Assembly (NCBI RefSeq): GCF_001045555.1
Contig: NZ_LFBU01000001.1
Coordinates: forward strand, 806,001 to 870,000
Direction of reading: 5' to 3'
Origin: Marinobacter subterrani
GTDB lineage: Bacteria > Pseudomonadota > Gammaproteobacteria > Pseudomonadales > Oleiphilaceae
DNA length: 64,000 nt
The first letter of the stretch is position 1; each line of letters begins with the position of its first letter. The notes under the pieces were generated by a model, which made no database searches, was not told the origin of the DNA, and was given only the letters and a program-made list of their open reading frames with translations. The position numbers were made by a program, and so were the translations under genes. Positions 15,750 to 24,165 of the stretch are shown in pieces.

Positions 15750-18449
15750 ATGAAACCAGTTTCAGCAGTACGTGCCACCCTTCTTTCGGTTGCCATTTCG
15801 TTTGCTCTCGTCGGCTGCGGCGAAGACACCCCTGAAATGACGCCGGAAGAGATCAAATATATCAGCCACCTGGATCAGTCACGCTTTTTCCAGCGCCAGG
15901 GGGAGCTCAAGGCCAGTACGCTGGAGGCGCGCAGTGCGATTGAGTTGCAGCCCGATAAAATTGACCCCTACTTTCTGATCATCGACAACCTGCTGAAGGC
16001 CGGAGATGCAATTAATGCAGAAAGACAGCTTGACTGGGTGATGAAGCAAGTCCCTGAGGGGGAAATCAGTAGCGAGGCCCAGAATCGCGCCAGCCTCATA
16101 TACGCCGAAGCGAACCTCATGACCAACGAGTATGAGCAGGCTTTGGCCGCACTGGATAAAGTTGCCTCCCCCGACCGTTCCGTCGAGACCCAGGCCGCAC
16201 TGCTGGAAGGCAAGATCCACCTGGCTTCAGGCAAACTGGACGAAGCCACTGAGGCTTTCGAGAAAGCCAGAACGATTAACCCGGGAGCGGTTGAATCCGT
16301 GATTGGCCTCTCCAGGATCGCCTTTGCCCGGGGCGACAAGGAGAAAGCCCAGGAACTGATTGCCAAAGCAGAAGAAATTGATAAGGAGAGCACAGATCTC
16401 TGGCTCTGGAAAGCCCAGCTAGCCCACGCCGAAGAACAGTGGCAGAAGGCGGAAGACGGCTACATCCGGGCACTCGAGGATATTGGCCAATACGATGTCA
16501 TGACCCAGCGTAAATACGCCACTATTTCCGCCCTGATTCGGGTATTAAGAGCCCAGGGGAAACAGGCGGAAGCGTTTGTCTATGAAGAGATACTGGCCAA
16601 GTCCGCCCCCGGCACAATCAAAAGCAATATGATGGCCGCCCAGGACGCCATGAAACAGGGCGACCTGGACAGCGCAGCACGATACCTGGAAGAAGTGCTT
16701 GCGCAAGCCCCTGGCCATGAGCCCTCCGCACTGATGCTGGGGCTCGTGCGATTCCGACAGGGCCGTGTGGAAGAGGCAGAGAAACTGCTGGCCCCTGTAG
16801 CCGAAATGGGGGACTCAGAGTTGGCAAGCAAGTTACTGGCAGCGACCAGACTGCAAATGCACAACCCTCAGGGCGCACAGGAAGTACTCGACAAGCTGGA
16901 AGGCAAGGACTCAGACCCTGAAACCCTCGCCCTGGTCGCAATAACTTCACTGGCAAGCGGTGACACCGAAACCGGTGAAGCGCTCATGGAAAAGGCTCTG
17001 AAACTCAACCCCGATAACCACCAGCTAAGACTGCGATATGCCAACTATCTGATTCAGCGGGGAGATTATTCACGGGCAATTGACCAGATAGCACAGGTAC
17101 TTCAGAAGGCACCAGAGCTGGATGAGGCCCGGAGCCTTTTGATTCACGCCCAGGCCAGCTCCGGAGATGCGGCGGCCGCCATCAAAACAGCGTCCGAATG
17201 GATCAAGGATGAGCCAGACAATACAACGGCCCTGATTATTCGTGGAAACCTGGCTGCCAGCGAGAACCAGATCAAGGAAGCTCGCGGATACTTCACCCAG
17301 GCCCTTAATAAAGATCCCGAAGCAGTGGCCCCCGTTATGGCACTTGGCAGATTGGCGCTGAACCAGAAAAACCAGGCCGAGGCGCAGAAACAGTTCCGCA
17401 AAGCCGTCGAAATCGCCCCGGACAACCGGCTCGCCCTCCAGGGGCTTACCTCGGTTCTGAACCGGGATGAAACCGAGACTTTCATGCGGGAAGTTCTCAA
17501 AACACACCCGGATGCAACCGGCCCTCGCCTCATACTTCTGGAGCTGGCATTACTGCAAAATGCCACTAAAGAAGCAGACGACCTTACTGCATCGTTACTC
17601 GAACGAGCCGAAGAAAACACACCATCGCAGGCTGCACCGCTTGTTGCGAACATCTACAACGGTGTGGCAGCCAAGCTCAGGCAAGCGGGCGAGACAGACC
17701 GTGCCTCGGTTGTTCTAAACCGCGCCAGGGTACTCTTCCCCGACAATGAGGCAATTTCACTTCAGGCGGCTGCGCAGGCATTTGCTGCAGAGAACAGCGA
17801 TGAGGCCCGGCGCATCCTCCAGGAAGCCAAGCTGCAACATCCGGAATCACCGGCGCCTTATCTGGTAGAGGCACGTTATTTTGAAAGCCGGGAAGAATAT
17901 CAACAGGCAGCCGATTTCTATCAACTGGCCATGGACAAAAAGCCCAGCGCTGGCCTCATGAATGCCTATGCTGAAGTTCTGCAGAAAGCAGGCAAGGACG
18001 CAGAGGCCCTGTCGCTGCTGGAATCCGGTATTGATACCTATCCAGATAGTGCGCAACTGCGCCTGAGAATTGCACTGCTTCAACAGGCTGAGGGCGCGAA
18101 CGACAAAGCCAGAGCCAATTACGAAAAACTACTGAGTGCAATGCCCGAGAGCACAATTGTGCTGAATAATCTGGCCTGGCTGTATCATGAAGCCGGCGAT
18201 GAGCGGGCTGTGACCATGGCCAGAAAAGCCTATGATCTTGCCCCCGACAATGCCGCCATAGCAGACACCTATGGATGGATCATGCTGCAAGCCGGCAACC
18301 ATGAGGACAGCTTGCCGATCCTCGAAAAGGCTCATGAGCTTCAGCCCGGGTCAGAGGAGATCGCTCTGCATCTCGCAGAGGCTTACAAAGCTGCCGGCAA
18401 GAACGCAGATGCCCAACGAATTCTGGAAAAATTTGGCGGCCAGGGCTAA
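15750..18449 (+). CDS. prsT: PEP-CTERM system TPR-repeat lipoprotein PrsT
   Basis: An 899-aa lipoprotein with lipobox LVGC (Cys23) after a short hydrophobic leader, then near-continuous tetratricopeptide repeats to the C-terminus (for example ALEKARTINPGAVESVIGLS-like and AMLKLNPDNHQLRLRYANYL-like units). This length and layout match PrsT of exosortase-A loci. It probably acts as a periplasmic scaffold for exopolysaccharide or PEP-CTERM export. AAGGA precedes the ATG by 9 bases. The stop TAA shares one base with the xrtA ATG, so the two are likely co-translated. Confidence 0.93.
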   Translation: MKPVSAVRATLLSVAISFALVGCGEDTPEMTPEEIKYISHLDQSRFFQRQGELKASTLEARSAIELQPDKIDPYFLIIDNLLKAGDAINAERQLDWVMKQVPEGEISSEAQNRASLIYAEANLMTNEYEQALAALDKVASPDRSVETQAALLEGKIHLASGKLDEATEAFEKARTINPGAVESVIGLSRIAFARGDKEKAQELIAKAEEIDKESTDLWLWKAQLAHAEEQWQKAEDGYIRALEDIGQYDVMTQRKYATISALIRVLRAQGKQAEAFVYEEILAKSAPGTIKSNMMAAQDAMKQGDLDSAARYLEEVLAQAPGHEPSALMLGLVRFRQGRVEEAEKLLAPVAEMGDSELASKLLAATRLQMHNPQGAQEVLDKLEGKDSDPETLALVAITSLASGDTETGEALMEKALKLNPDNHQLRLRYANYLIQRGDYSRAIDQIAQVLQKAPELDEARSLLIHAQASSGDAAAAIKTASEWIKDEPDNTTALIIRGNLAASENQIKEARGYFTQALNKDPEAVAPVMALGRLALNQKNQAEAQKQFRKAVEIAPDNRLALQGLTSVLNRDETETFMREVLKTHPDATGPRLILLELALLQNATKEADDLTASLLERAEENTPSQAAPLVANIYNGVAAKLRQAGETDRASVVLNRARVLFPDNEAISLQAAAQAFAAENSDEARRILQEAKLQHPESPAPYLVEARYFESREEYQQAADFYQLAMDKKPSAGLMNAYAEVLQKAGKDAEALSLLESGIDTYPDSAQLRLRIALLQQAEGANDKARANYEKLLSAMPESTIVLNNLAWLYHEAGDERAVTMARKAYDLAPDNAAIADTYGWIMLQAGNHEDSLPILEKAHELQPGSEEIALHLAEAYKAAGKNADAQRILEKFGGQG

Positions 18450-19951
18450 TGGAGCGAGCTTTAACAACGCGGTACCTCTGGGTGGCCGCAATTCCGCTTT
18501 TGGTCGTTGGGTTATGGGCTGAGTGGCAGTCATTTTTTCACCTGTGGTACGGCTCTATCATCTACAACCACGGGTTTCTGGTGCTCGGCGGCACCCTCTT
18601 TCTTCTGTACCGAAGAAGGCATGCCCTTAAGGCTCTGACCCTGAACGGTTCGCCTCTGGGGCTGCTTTTTCTGGCTGGATCCATTGCGGTTCTCATCCTC
18701 TCTCAGGCCGCCGATATCAGGGTATTCCGCCTGGCGCTGGTTCCCCTGATCATTATTTTCTGGGGCTGGTCCATCTGGGGAAAGGCATTTTTAAGCAGTG
18801 CAGGCGGGCCGCTCCTGCTGCTCATTTTTGCCGTTCCGGTGTGGGACGACCTCTCTCCCCTGCTCCAACACATTACCGTTTTTTTCAACACGATCCTGCT
18901 CCGGGCAGCTGACATTCCGGCGACCATCCATGAATTCTTCATTACCCTGGACGTTGGAACCTTTTTTGTTGAGAACGGCTGCAGCGGTGTGCGATACATG
19001 ATGGTCGCGCTCTTTCTGGCCGCCTTCTACGGACTGCTTTACTACCGCTCGAACATACGTATAGCACTTTTAATTATCGCGGCGGGCCTGCTGTCCATGG
19101 TAGCCAACTGGATACGAGTGTTCGGAATTATTGCGGCGGGGCACTACACCAACATGGAAACCTCGCTGATTGAGGACCATGAGCTCTTCGGGTGGGCAGT
19201 CTTCATCGTTGTTACACTGGTGCCCCTGTTCTTTATCTCGGGCAAACTGGAACAGGCTCTCCCGGGTATTGACGACAGCTCCAACCACGGCAAGCCGGAG
19301 GCCGTGCCGGCGAGCGGGGCATATACTTCCATGAAGTGGCCAGTCATCGCCTCGCTACTCCTGCTCTTACCCCTGCTCGTGCCAGCAGCCCTCAATGCCC
19401 GAACCGAGACGCTGGCCAGTTCATGGGCACCGAAATTGCCCGAACCCGACTCCCATTGGAGCGGCCCCCTGCGGCACGCGAGCATATGGCAGCCTGATTA
19501 CGTAAAACCAGACATCAACCTGGGCGGCGTGTATGTATCCGACGATCTGGAACAGGTGCAGATGCAAATGACAGGCTATCGGCGCCAGGCCCAGAATAAG
19601 GAACTGATCTTTTACGGAAATCAGCTTTTCGACCGCAAGCAGTGGAAGCTTGTATCCAAAGCCTCCCGAACACTGAAAAGCAACCTGAGTGTGAGCCCGG
19701 ATACCATCAATGAGACCGTTATCCAGAAAAACGGAGAGAGCTCCTACGTTATCCTGTGGTCCTGGTATCAGGTGGGTGACCAGCTTACCAGCTCCAGAAC
19801 GGAGGCGAAGATCCAGGGGGCGCTCAATAAACTCAGAGGAGACGCCCGTGGCGCCTTGTGGGCACTTGCGGGGCGTTGTGGAGGCTCAAACGATGCTGAA
19901 TGCGCCGATCAACGGGTCATCTTCGAGCGCTTTCTCCAGAGCCTGAAGTAA
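18449..19951 (+). CDS. xrtA: Exosortase A fused to EpsI domain
   Basis: A 500-aa transmembrane protease/transpeptidase that recognises PEP-CTERM signals. The N-terminal ~290 residues have about eight helices and carry the exosortase triad: Cys178 in ENGCSG, an Arg in NWIRVFG and a His in EDHELFGW. The C-terminal ~200 residues form a soluble EpsI-type domain (DUF3485) with segments such as GPLRHASIWQPDY and WSWYQVG. Fusion of the two parts is normal for XrtA (EpsH). It closes the prsK-prsT run and is the only exosortase in the window. Confidence 0.95.
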   Translation: MERALTTRYLWVAAIPLLVVGLWAEWQSFFHLWYGSIIYNHGFLVLGGTLFLLYRRRHALKALTLNGSPLGLLFLAGSIAVLILSQAADIRVFRLALVPLIIIFWGWSIWGKAFLSSAGGPLLLLIFAVPVWDDLSPLLQHITVFFNTILLRAADIPATIHEFFITLDVGTFFVENGCSGVRYMMVALFLAAFYGLLYYRSNIRIALLIIAAGLLSMVANWIRVFGIIAAGHYTNMETSLIEDHELFGWAVFIVVTLVPLFFISGKLEQALPGIDDSSNHGKPEAVPASGAYTSMKWPVIASLLLLLPLLVPAALNARTETLASSWAPKLPEPDSHWSGPLRHASIWQPDYVKPDINLGGVYVSDDLEQVQMQMTGYRRQAQNKELIFYGNQLFDRKQWKLVSKASRTLKSNLSVSPDTINETVIQKNGESSYVILWSWYQVGDQLTSSRTEAKIQGALNKLRGDARGALWALAGRCGGSNDAECADQRVIFERFLQSLK

Positions 19952-19997
19952 GTATTCAGCTCGGCATAAAACCGAGTGTCGATAAATGAGAACCGAG

Positions 19998-21539
19998 TTA
20001 TTCAATTAATGTAACTTGAGGATCGGTATAATCACTCGCAACCCCGTTTGTGTCCACCGCTCGTATCTGGAACTGCCATGTTCCGGGAGGAAGATCACTA
20101 ACAACATAGGACTGGTTCTCAGCCTCTATCCTGATCGGCCCCACAGCGGCAGCGATTGGCTCCAGTTTTATAGCATCCGCTATAACGTAGCCATCAGCGT
20201 TGTTAGATAAGGAAACGGTTACCTGGCTGGCACCGGGAATGAAGGACCCCAGATTCTGCCAGATTCCACCACCTGAGGTCTGATCTACTGTGAATTGCTT
20301 CTCCTCGATGCTACCACTCTCAGACTCATACTGGACCCGATAGGTCGCGTTTGTGGCGCGATTGCTGTAAGACGTCCAGTTAACAGATACACGGTGCTCC
20401 GTTCCCGGTGTAACGTTACTTACTAACCAGCTCGCGACGTTTTCACCGGACCCAGCGGGCATCGCTACATAATTTTCGCCAATATACCCTTTTGTTGCGG
20501 TCGAAGTACTCGAGTCAGACCCGTAAACCACAAATTCGGGTGAGCTGTTATCCGAAACTATTCCCGCGGTACTCCCACCGTCCGTTCTTGCATATTTCAG
20601 CTCGTAATAATCAATCTCTTCAGGGGAAAGAGCGTTTCCGTCAGTTCGCGTAACCGGCGGCTCCCAGGTGAGCAGGACTGTATTCGCCGCTAATACACTT
20701 GCGGCATTCGTCGGCTCTGTTCCTGCCAGATACTCCTGGTAGTTGGTATAACCGTCGCCGTCTGCATCCAGGTCACTGTCTGGTGAGGTCGGGTCCAGTG
20801 ATGCTGTGGTTTCGTAACCGTCAGGCATGCCGTCGCTGTCGGTATCGAGGTTAAATGGGGCCGTCATCCCCAGAAATTCCTGCAGATTGGTCAATCCGTC
20901 GCCGTCAGGATCCTGCCCGGCATCCAGGGCGTTAGTTGGATCCAGCCCCTGATTAAGCTCCCAGGCATCCGGCATGCTGTCATTATCCGCATCCGCATCC
21001 GCAGAAGACGTTGCGGGTGCCTCCTCGAAAAGCACTGCATCAGCGATGACATAACCATTAGCGTCATTGGAAACAGTTACCCGGCTGGTGAGCGACGACA
21101 TCCGGAAAGTGCCTAATTTGAACCACTCTCCGCCAAACTCTGTTTGATCAACCTCAACCGTCGTCGTAGTCAGATTATCCTGCTCGTTCAGGTGATGAAC
21201 GACATACTTTACATTTGTGCCGCGGTTGCTGTGCGACGTCCATCTGACGAACACATCAAAACGTTTTACAATATTGAGGTTCCAGGTCGCAGTCTTTGCT
21301 CCTGTGCCACTCTCCGCAGCCAGATATCCTTCACCGATGTATCCACTTGTAACCGAGGATTGCTTCCACTCTCCGTCGGTGTAAAAGCCAGGGTTTGAAT
21401 TATCGATAACGTATTCAGCACTAATGCCTGCCGAGGGTGCCGGCAGCTGGTCAACATCCCCTTTTGGTTTAAGGCTACTGCACCCGGTTACTACACTTCC
21501 CGACGCAACCGCCAATACCACCATGTTTATCCGTTTCAT
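19998..21539 (-). CDS. Lipoprotein with two golvesin-like domains, Ca-binding repeats and FN3
   Basis: A 513-aa protein, starting at ATG 21539, with lipobox VTGC (Cys20). Domains seen: golvesin-like module 1 (residues 43-172), thrombospondin-type-3-like DxDxDG repeats (181-277, e.g. DPDGDGLTNLQE and DTDSDGMPDG), first half of a fibronectin III fold (286-319), golvesin-like module 2 (325-460), then the second half of the FN3 fold (467-513). The two golvesin modules share GYIGE and NGYVIADA-type segments. It converges with xrtA. It is probably a surface lipoprotein that binds the polysaccharide or matrix; that role is inferred. The nested layout is described in findings. Confidence 0.8.
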   Translation of the reverse strand: MKRINMVVLAVASGSVVTGCSSLKPKGDVDQLPAPSAGISAEYVIDNSNPGFYTDGEWKQSSVTSGYIGEGYLAAESGTGAKTATWNLNIVKRFDVFVRWTSHSNRGTNVKYVVHHLNEQDNLTTTTVEVDQTEFGGEWFKLGTFRMSSLTSRVTVSNDANGYVIADAVLFEEAPATSSADADADNDSMPDAWELNQGLDPTNALDAGQDPDGDGLTNLQEFLGMTAPFNLDTDSDGMPDGYETTASLDPTSPDSDLDADGDGYTNYQEYLAGTEPTNAASVLAANTVLLTWEPPVTRTDGNALSPEEIDYYELKYARTDGGSTAGIVSDNSSPEFVVYGSDSSTSTATKGYIGENYVAMPAGSGENVASWLVSNVTPGTEHRVSVNWTSYSNRATNATYRVQYESESGSIEEKQFTVDQTSGGGIWQNLGSFIPGASQVTVSLSNNADGYVIADAIKLEPIAAAVGPIRIEAENQSYVVSDLPPGTWQFQIRAVDTNGVASDYTDPQVTLIE

Positions 21540-21617
21540 CGTCGTCCCATCCTTGTTATGCACAACAACTATGAGAATGATGGCACATATTCGGGCTTCC
21601 ACAGGCCGGGCGCTAGT

Positions 21618-21797
21618 TCATTTCGCGATATGCCCGAGGCCTTTATCGCGAACCCTGCTTACCCAGCTTTCCCTTCTTTTTATAAGGAAAAACCCTATCA
21701 GGCCCAGGCAGGAAAGTATCAGGGCTGATGGTTCCGGCACGCCGACTGCAAAGGATGGTTGACCGAAACCACCTTGGCTCGAACCTGTCGAATGATT
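21618..21797 (-). pseudogene. C-terminal fragment of a PEP-CTERM protein
   Basis: The minus strand reads, in one open stretch of 59 codons plus stop, QPSFAVGVPEPSALILSC then LGLIGFFLIKRRE and an Arg/Lys-rich tail. This is a complete PEP-CTERM sorting signal. An in-frame TAA lies immediately upstream (21798-21800) and no start codon or signal peptide is present, so the gene has lost its 5' part. The segment is clearly related to the end of PEP-CTERM protein 2 (QLSFAVGVAEPSALALFS) encoded 200 bp away in the opposite direction, so the pair probably arose by duplication and inversion. Confidence 0.85.
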
Positions 21798-21845
21798 TTA
21801 CACGTTCAATTCTGTAGCTTAGCGAAGTGATTGATTTAAAAGTTT

Positions 21846-21862
21846 TGGCTTAGTATTTGCTT
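21846..21862 (+). promoter_or_regulatory. Candidate sigma-54 promoter for PEP-CTERM gene 2
   Basis: TGGCTTAGTATTTGCTT is an excellent match: TGGC at -24, TTTGC at -12, with GG (21847-21848) and GC (21859-21860) exactly 10 bases apart. Transcription would start near 21872, giving a leader of about 118 nt before the start codon at 21987/21990. Confidence 0.75.
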
Positions 21863-21989
21863 CCCTGAAGCCTTGGCAGTGATTTCACCATTTGTTGGCC
21901 CATGGCCCCAAAAGACGCTCGTCAATTTATCGCCTCTATGGAAGAGCGACTCGAGAGCGTCAGGACCTGACAAGTAAGGAGACAAAGTG

Positions 21990-22682
21990 ATGGGTATTGC
22001 ATATAAAAAGCTTGGGGCGGTCTTTGCGCGGGCAGGAATACTGGCAAGTATTCTAATGGCGGCATCTTCGTTTTTGATTCCGTCGATTACCGAGGCATCC
22101 ATAATCACTGTTGATCCTGGTGATTATGCAGAGGGCGCTGACCTGTCTAATGTTTCTCCATTTGTCACGTTGCAATATTTAGATGGCTCGTACGGCTCTT
22201 ATCCAATTAAGGCGAAGAGGTCCTTCTTTAGCGGCGACCTCACTTTTGGGACTATGCAATCCCAGTGGGTTCAGTGTGTCGGACGGTATGAGTGTGCTCA
22301 AGGTTTTGGAATGGCATTTACGCACTCTCCCCGATGGGTTTCTTTTTCAATGACGCTCACAAATATTGTTCTCAGCGAGCTGAGTACCCTAGTTTGGCAC
22401 GCTTTCGATGAAGTTGGCGATGAGATAGCCTGGCAACGAACGATAACTTATGGCCTTGAACCCGGACAGTTTTATTCGTGGAATATCGCCGTCCCGAATA
22501 TGAAGTATCTCGTTGTAGGTGGTGGTGGCTATCCAAGCCCAGGAGAGTTTAATCAGCTTTCCTTTGCCGTGGGGGTGGCCGAACCGTCAGCACTAGCTCT
22601 TTTCTCTCTAGGATTAATGGGTTTATTCTTCAAGAGAAGGGTAATTCATTTAGAAGCTGGCCTACGAAATCGCCAAACCTAA
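21990..22682 (+). CDS. PEP-CTERM sorted secreted protein 2 (AEP variant)
   Basis: A 230-aa secreted protein with a long signal peptide (hydrophobic from about residue 8 to 34) and a Gly/aromatic-rich middle of no recognised family. The C-terminus has the layout of a PEP-CTERM signal, but the motif reads VAEPSALALFSLGLMGLF followed by FKRR and a 13-residue tail, longer than usual. The ATG at 21990 (AAGGAG 8 bases upstream) is used; GTG 21987 is an equally close alternative. An IS66 scar begins at the stop codon, so the tail may have been altered. Confidence 0.85.
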   Translation: MGIAYKKLGAVFARAGILASILMAASSFLIPSITEASIITVDPGDYAEGADLSNVSPFVTLQYLDGSYGSYPIKAKRSFFSGDLTFGTMQSQWVQCVGRYECAQGFGMAFTHSPRWVSFSMTLTNIVLSELSTLVWHAFDEVGDEIAWQRTITYGLEPGQFYSWNIAVPNMKYLVVGGGGYPSPGEFNQLSFAVGVAEPSALALFSLGLMGLFFKRRVIHLEAGLRNRQT

Positions 22683-22798
22683 GCCCTTTGCTCATACGCT
22701 GCATCAGTGGATGCTGGCGTGTCACCGCCAGAAAGTACCGGATGGATCCGGAAGCATTGGATTACAGCCTCAATCGGTGGGAAGCGCTGACGAGCTAT
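22681..22798 (+). pseudogene. IS66-family transposase remnant
   Basis: Two overlapping frames together spell a known IS66 transposase region: KPFAHTLHQWMLAC and RQKVPDGSGS in one frame from 22681, then, one base shifted at 22754, ALDYSLNRWEALTSY. The frameshift and the absence of upstream and downstream transposase sequence show it is dead. It abuts the stop codon of PEP-CTERM gene 2, so a past insertion and deletion event reshaped this junction. Confidence 0.8.
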
Positions 22799-23007
22799 TG
22801 TCCCATAACTGGAAGCCAGCTATGCCTGGCAAGATGTGATGACCAGAAGCTTACGACCCATCGATCCATCTCTTTGCCATAGTAGTCTGCTCAGTCGTTG
22901 GCAAGTATTGCGCCAAGCGCCAAAATTAAGCAGTTAGAGAGGAAGCGATTTCAATTCTGTTAAAAAAACTGACAGGATCTTGTTTAGGAAAGTAGGGGAA
23001 ACTGTTT
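22799..23007. other. Non-coding stretch after the IS66 scar
   Basis: Together with the IS66 scar this is the 325-bp gap between PEP-CTERM gene 2 and the aminotransferase. After 22798 I see only short frames with no family resemblance and no clear terminator hairpin. It is probably more degraded IS DNA plus the downstream region of the aminotransferase gene. Confidence 0.5.
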
Positions 23008-24165
23008 CTAAGACGCCCATTCCGATATCACGGAAGCAATCAAGGACACATCCTGGCTCGTGACATCCTCATGGCTCGGCAACGTAAGCAGTCGATTGGC
23101 AAACGAGGCAGCATTTGGGTAATCGCTAGCTGAGCCGGGCACGATACCCTTCAAACCTTCAATTTCGGGCAATGCTCGCTCATAGAAAGCATTCGCCCCA
23201 ATGCCCTTTTGGTTAAGCGCATTAATCGCTCTATCCCTGACGTGCTGATTGGGGGCCAATACCCCATACCGCAGCGTCACACGGCCCTCGGCCTGTGGGG
23301 CTATATCTTGCTCCATAAACAACGTCCAGCGGCGCTGCCGGAGAAACCCAAGTTTCCTGGTGTATTCTGGTGAGATTGACGCTCGGTTCTTAGCCTCACT
23401 GATACCCGCCTCCAGGAGCCCAGCTGGTAGCTTCAGACGGCACAGCCTGACCAAAGGCTTGTATACCGTACTACCAAGCCCCAAAAACGGCACCCGCCTG
23501 AGCAGACCGTAACCGAATCGCCCCAGAAGAAAATTGAACAGCTGTCGTCTGGCCTTCCATTTCCAGTCAACGTCCAACTGGATTTCAGGCAGGCCGCTGA
23601 GTAAATCAGACGTGGCGGGGCCATGGTCACGGCGAACCAGGAGTGCCCCTCCACCCATCAGGTTAATCGGCTTGCCACGACCAAAACTAAGCACAGCACA
23701 GTCCGCGATTGGATCGCGGGCGCAATCCGGCGGAAAACACTGAGCGGAATCTTCAATTAGCCAGACACCATGGTCCCGACAAATACCTGCCAGCGAAGAC
23801 AATTGCTCTGGCACACCCAGAAAGCCAGCGGCGATCACCGCTACGGTCGCGGCAGAAAGGGAATTGGACAGTTTTTCAGGATCCATGAACGGATAGTCTG
23901 GCAGCAAGTCGACCAGCACTGGCCTGGCTCCCTGCGCCACAACCGCAGCCACCAAATCCGGGCAGCCATAGGCAGGCAGAATGACCTCCGGCGTTGAAGG
24001 TCTCCGGCTGGACCGAGTGATTGCCAACAACACAGCTGAAGACAAAGCCTGGGTGCCGGAGCCCATGCACCAGGTGTGGTAATTTTCAGCCCACGGCAAC
24101 TGCAGGTTGGTGCCGGGATGAGGAACCGGAACACGGCTTCCAACGGGCCTCAGCATACCCGTCAT
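23008..24165 (-). CDS. DegT/DnrJ/EryC1-type PLP aminotransferase
   Basis: A 385-aa fold-type I PLP enzyme of the sugar aminotransferase family. Seen features are the cofactor-contact start MGSGTQALSSAV, the Asp-containing LIEDSAQCF (PLP ring) and SFGRGKPINLMGGG carrying the likely Schiff-base Lys. These enzymes usually aminate keto-sugar nucleotides, fitting a role in making an amino sugar for the polysaccharide. Its ATG overlaps the stop of the upstream GT2 gene by 4 bp (ATGA), so the two are coupled. The substrate is not predictable from sequence alone. Confidence 0.85.
   Translation of the reverse strand: MTGMLRPVGSRVPVPHPGTNLQLPWAENYHTWCMGSGTQALSSAVLLAITRSSRRPSTPEVILPAYGCPDLVAAVVAQGARPVLVDLLPDYPFMDPEKLSNSLSAATVAVIAAGFLGVPEQLSSLAGICRDHGVWLIEDSAQCFPPDCARDPIADCAVLSFGRGKPINLMGGGALLVRRDHGPATSDLLSGLPEIQLDVDWKWKARRQLFNFLLGRFGYGLLRRVPFLGLGSTVYKPLVRLCRLKLPAGLLEAGISEAKNRASISPEYTRKLGFLRQRRWTLFMEQDIAPQAEGRVTLRYGVLAPNQHVRDRAINALNQKGIGANAFYERALPEIEGLKGIVPGSASDYPNAASFANRLLTLPSHEDVTSQDVSLIASVISEWAS

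Noticed and set aside
19960..19976. CTCGG/CCGAG hairpin between xrtA and the golvesin lipoprotein
   Set aside because: Only five pairs and no T-run; too weak to call a terminator.
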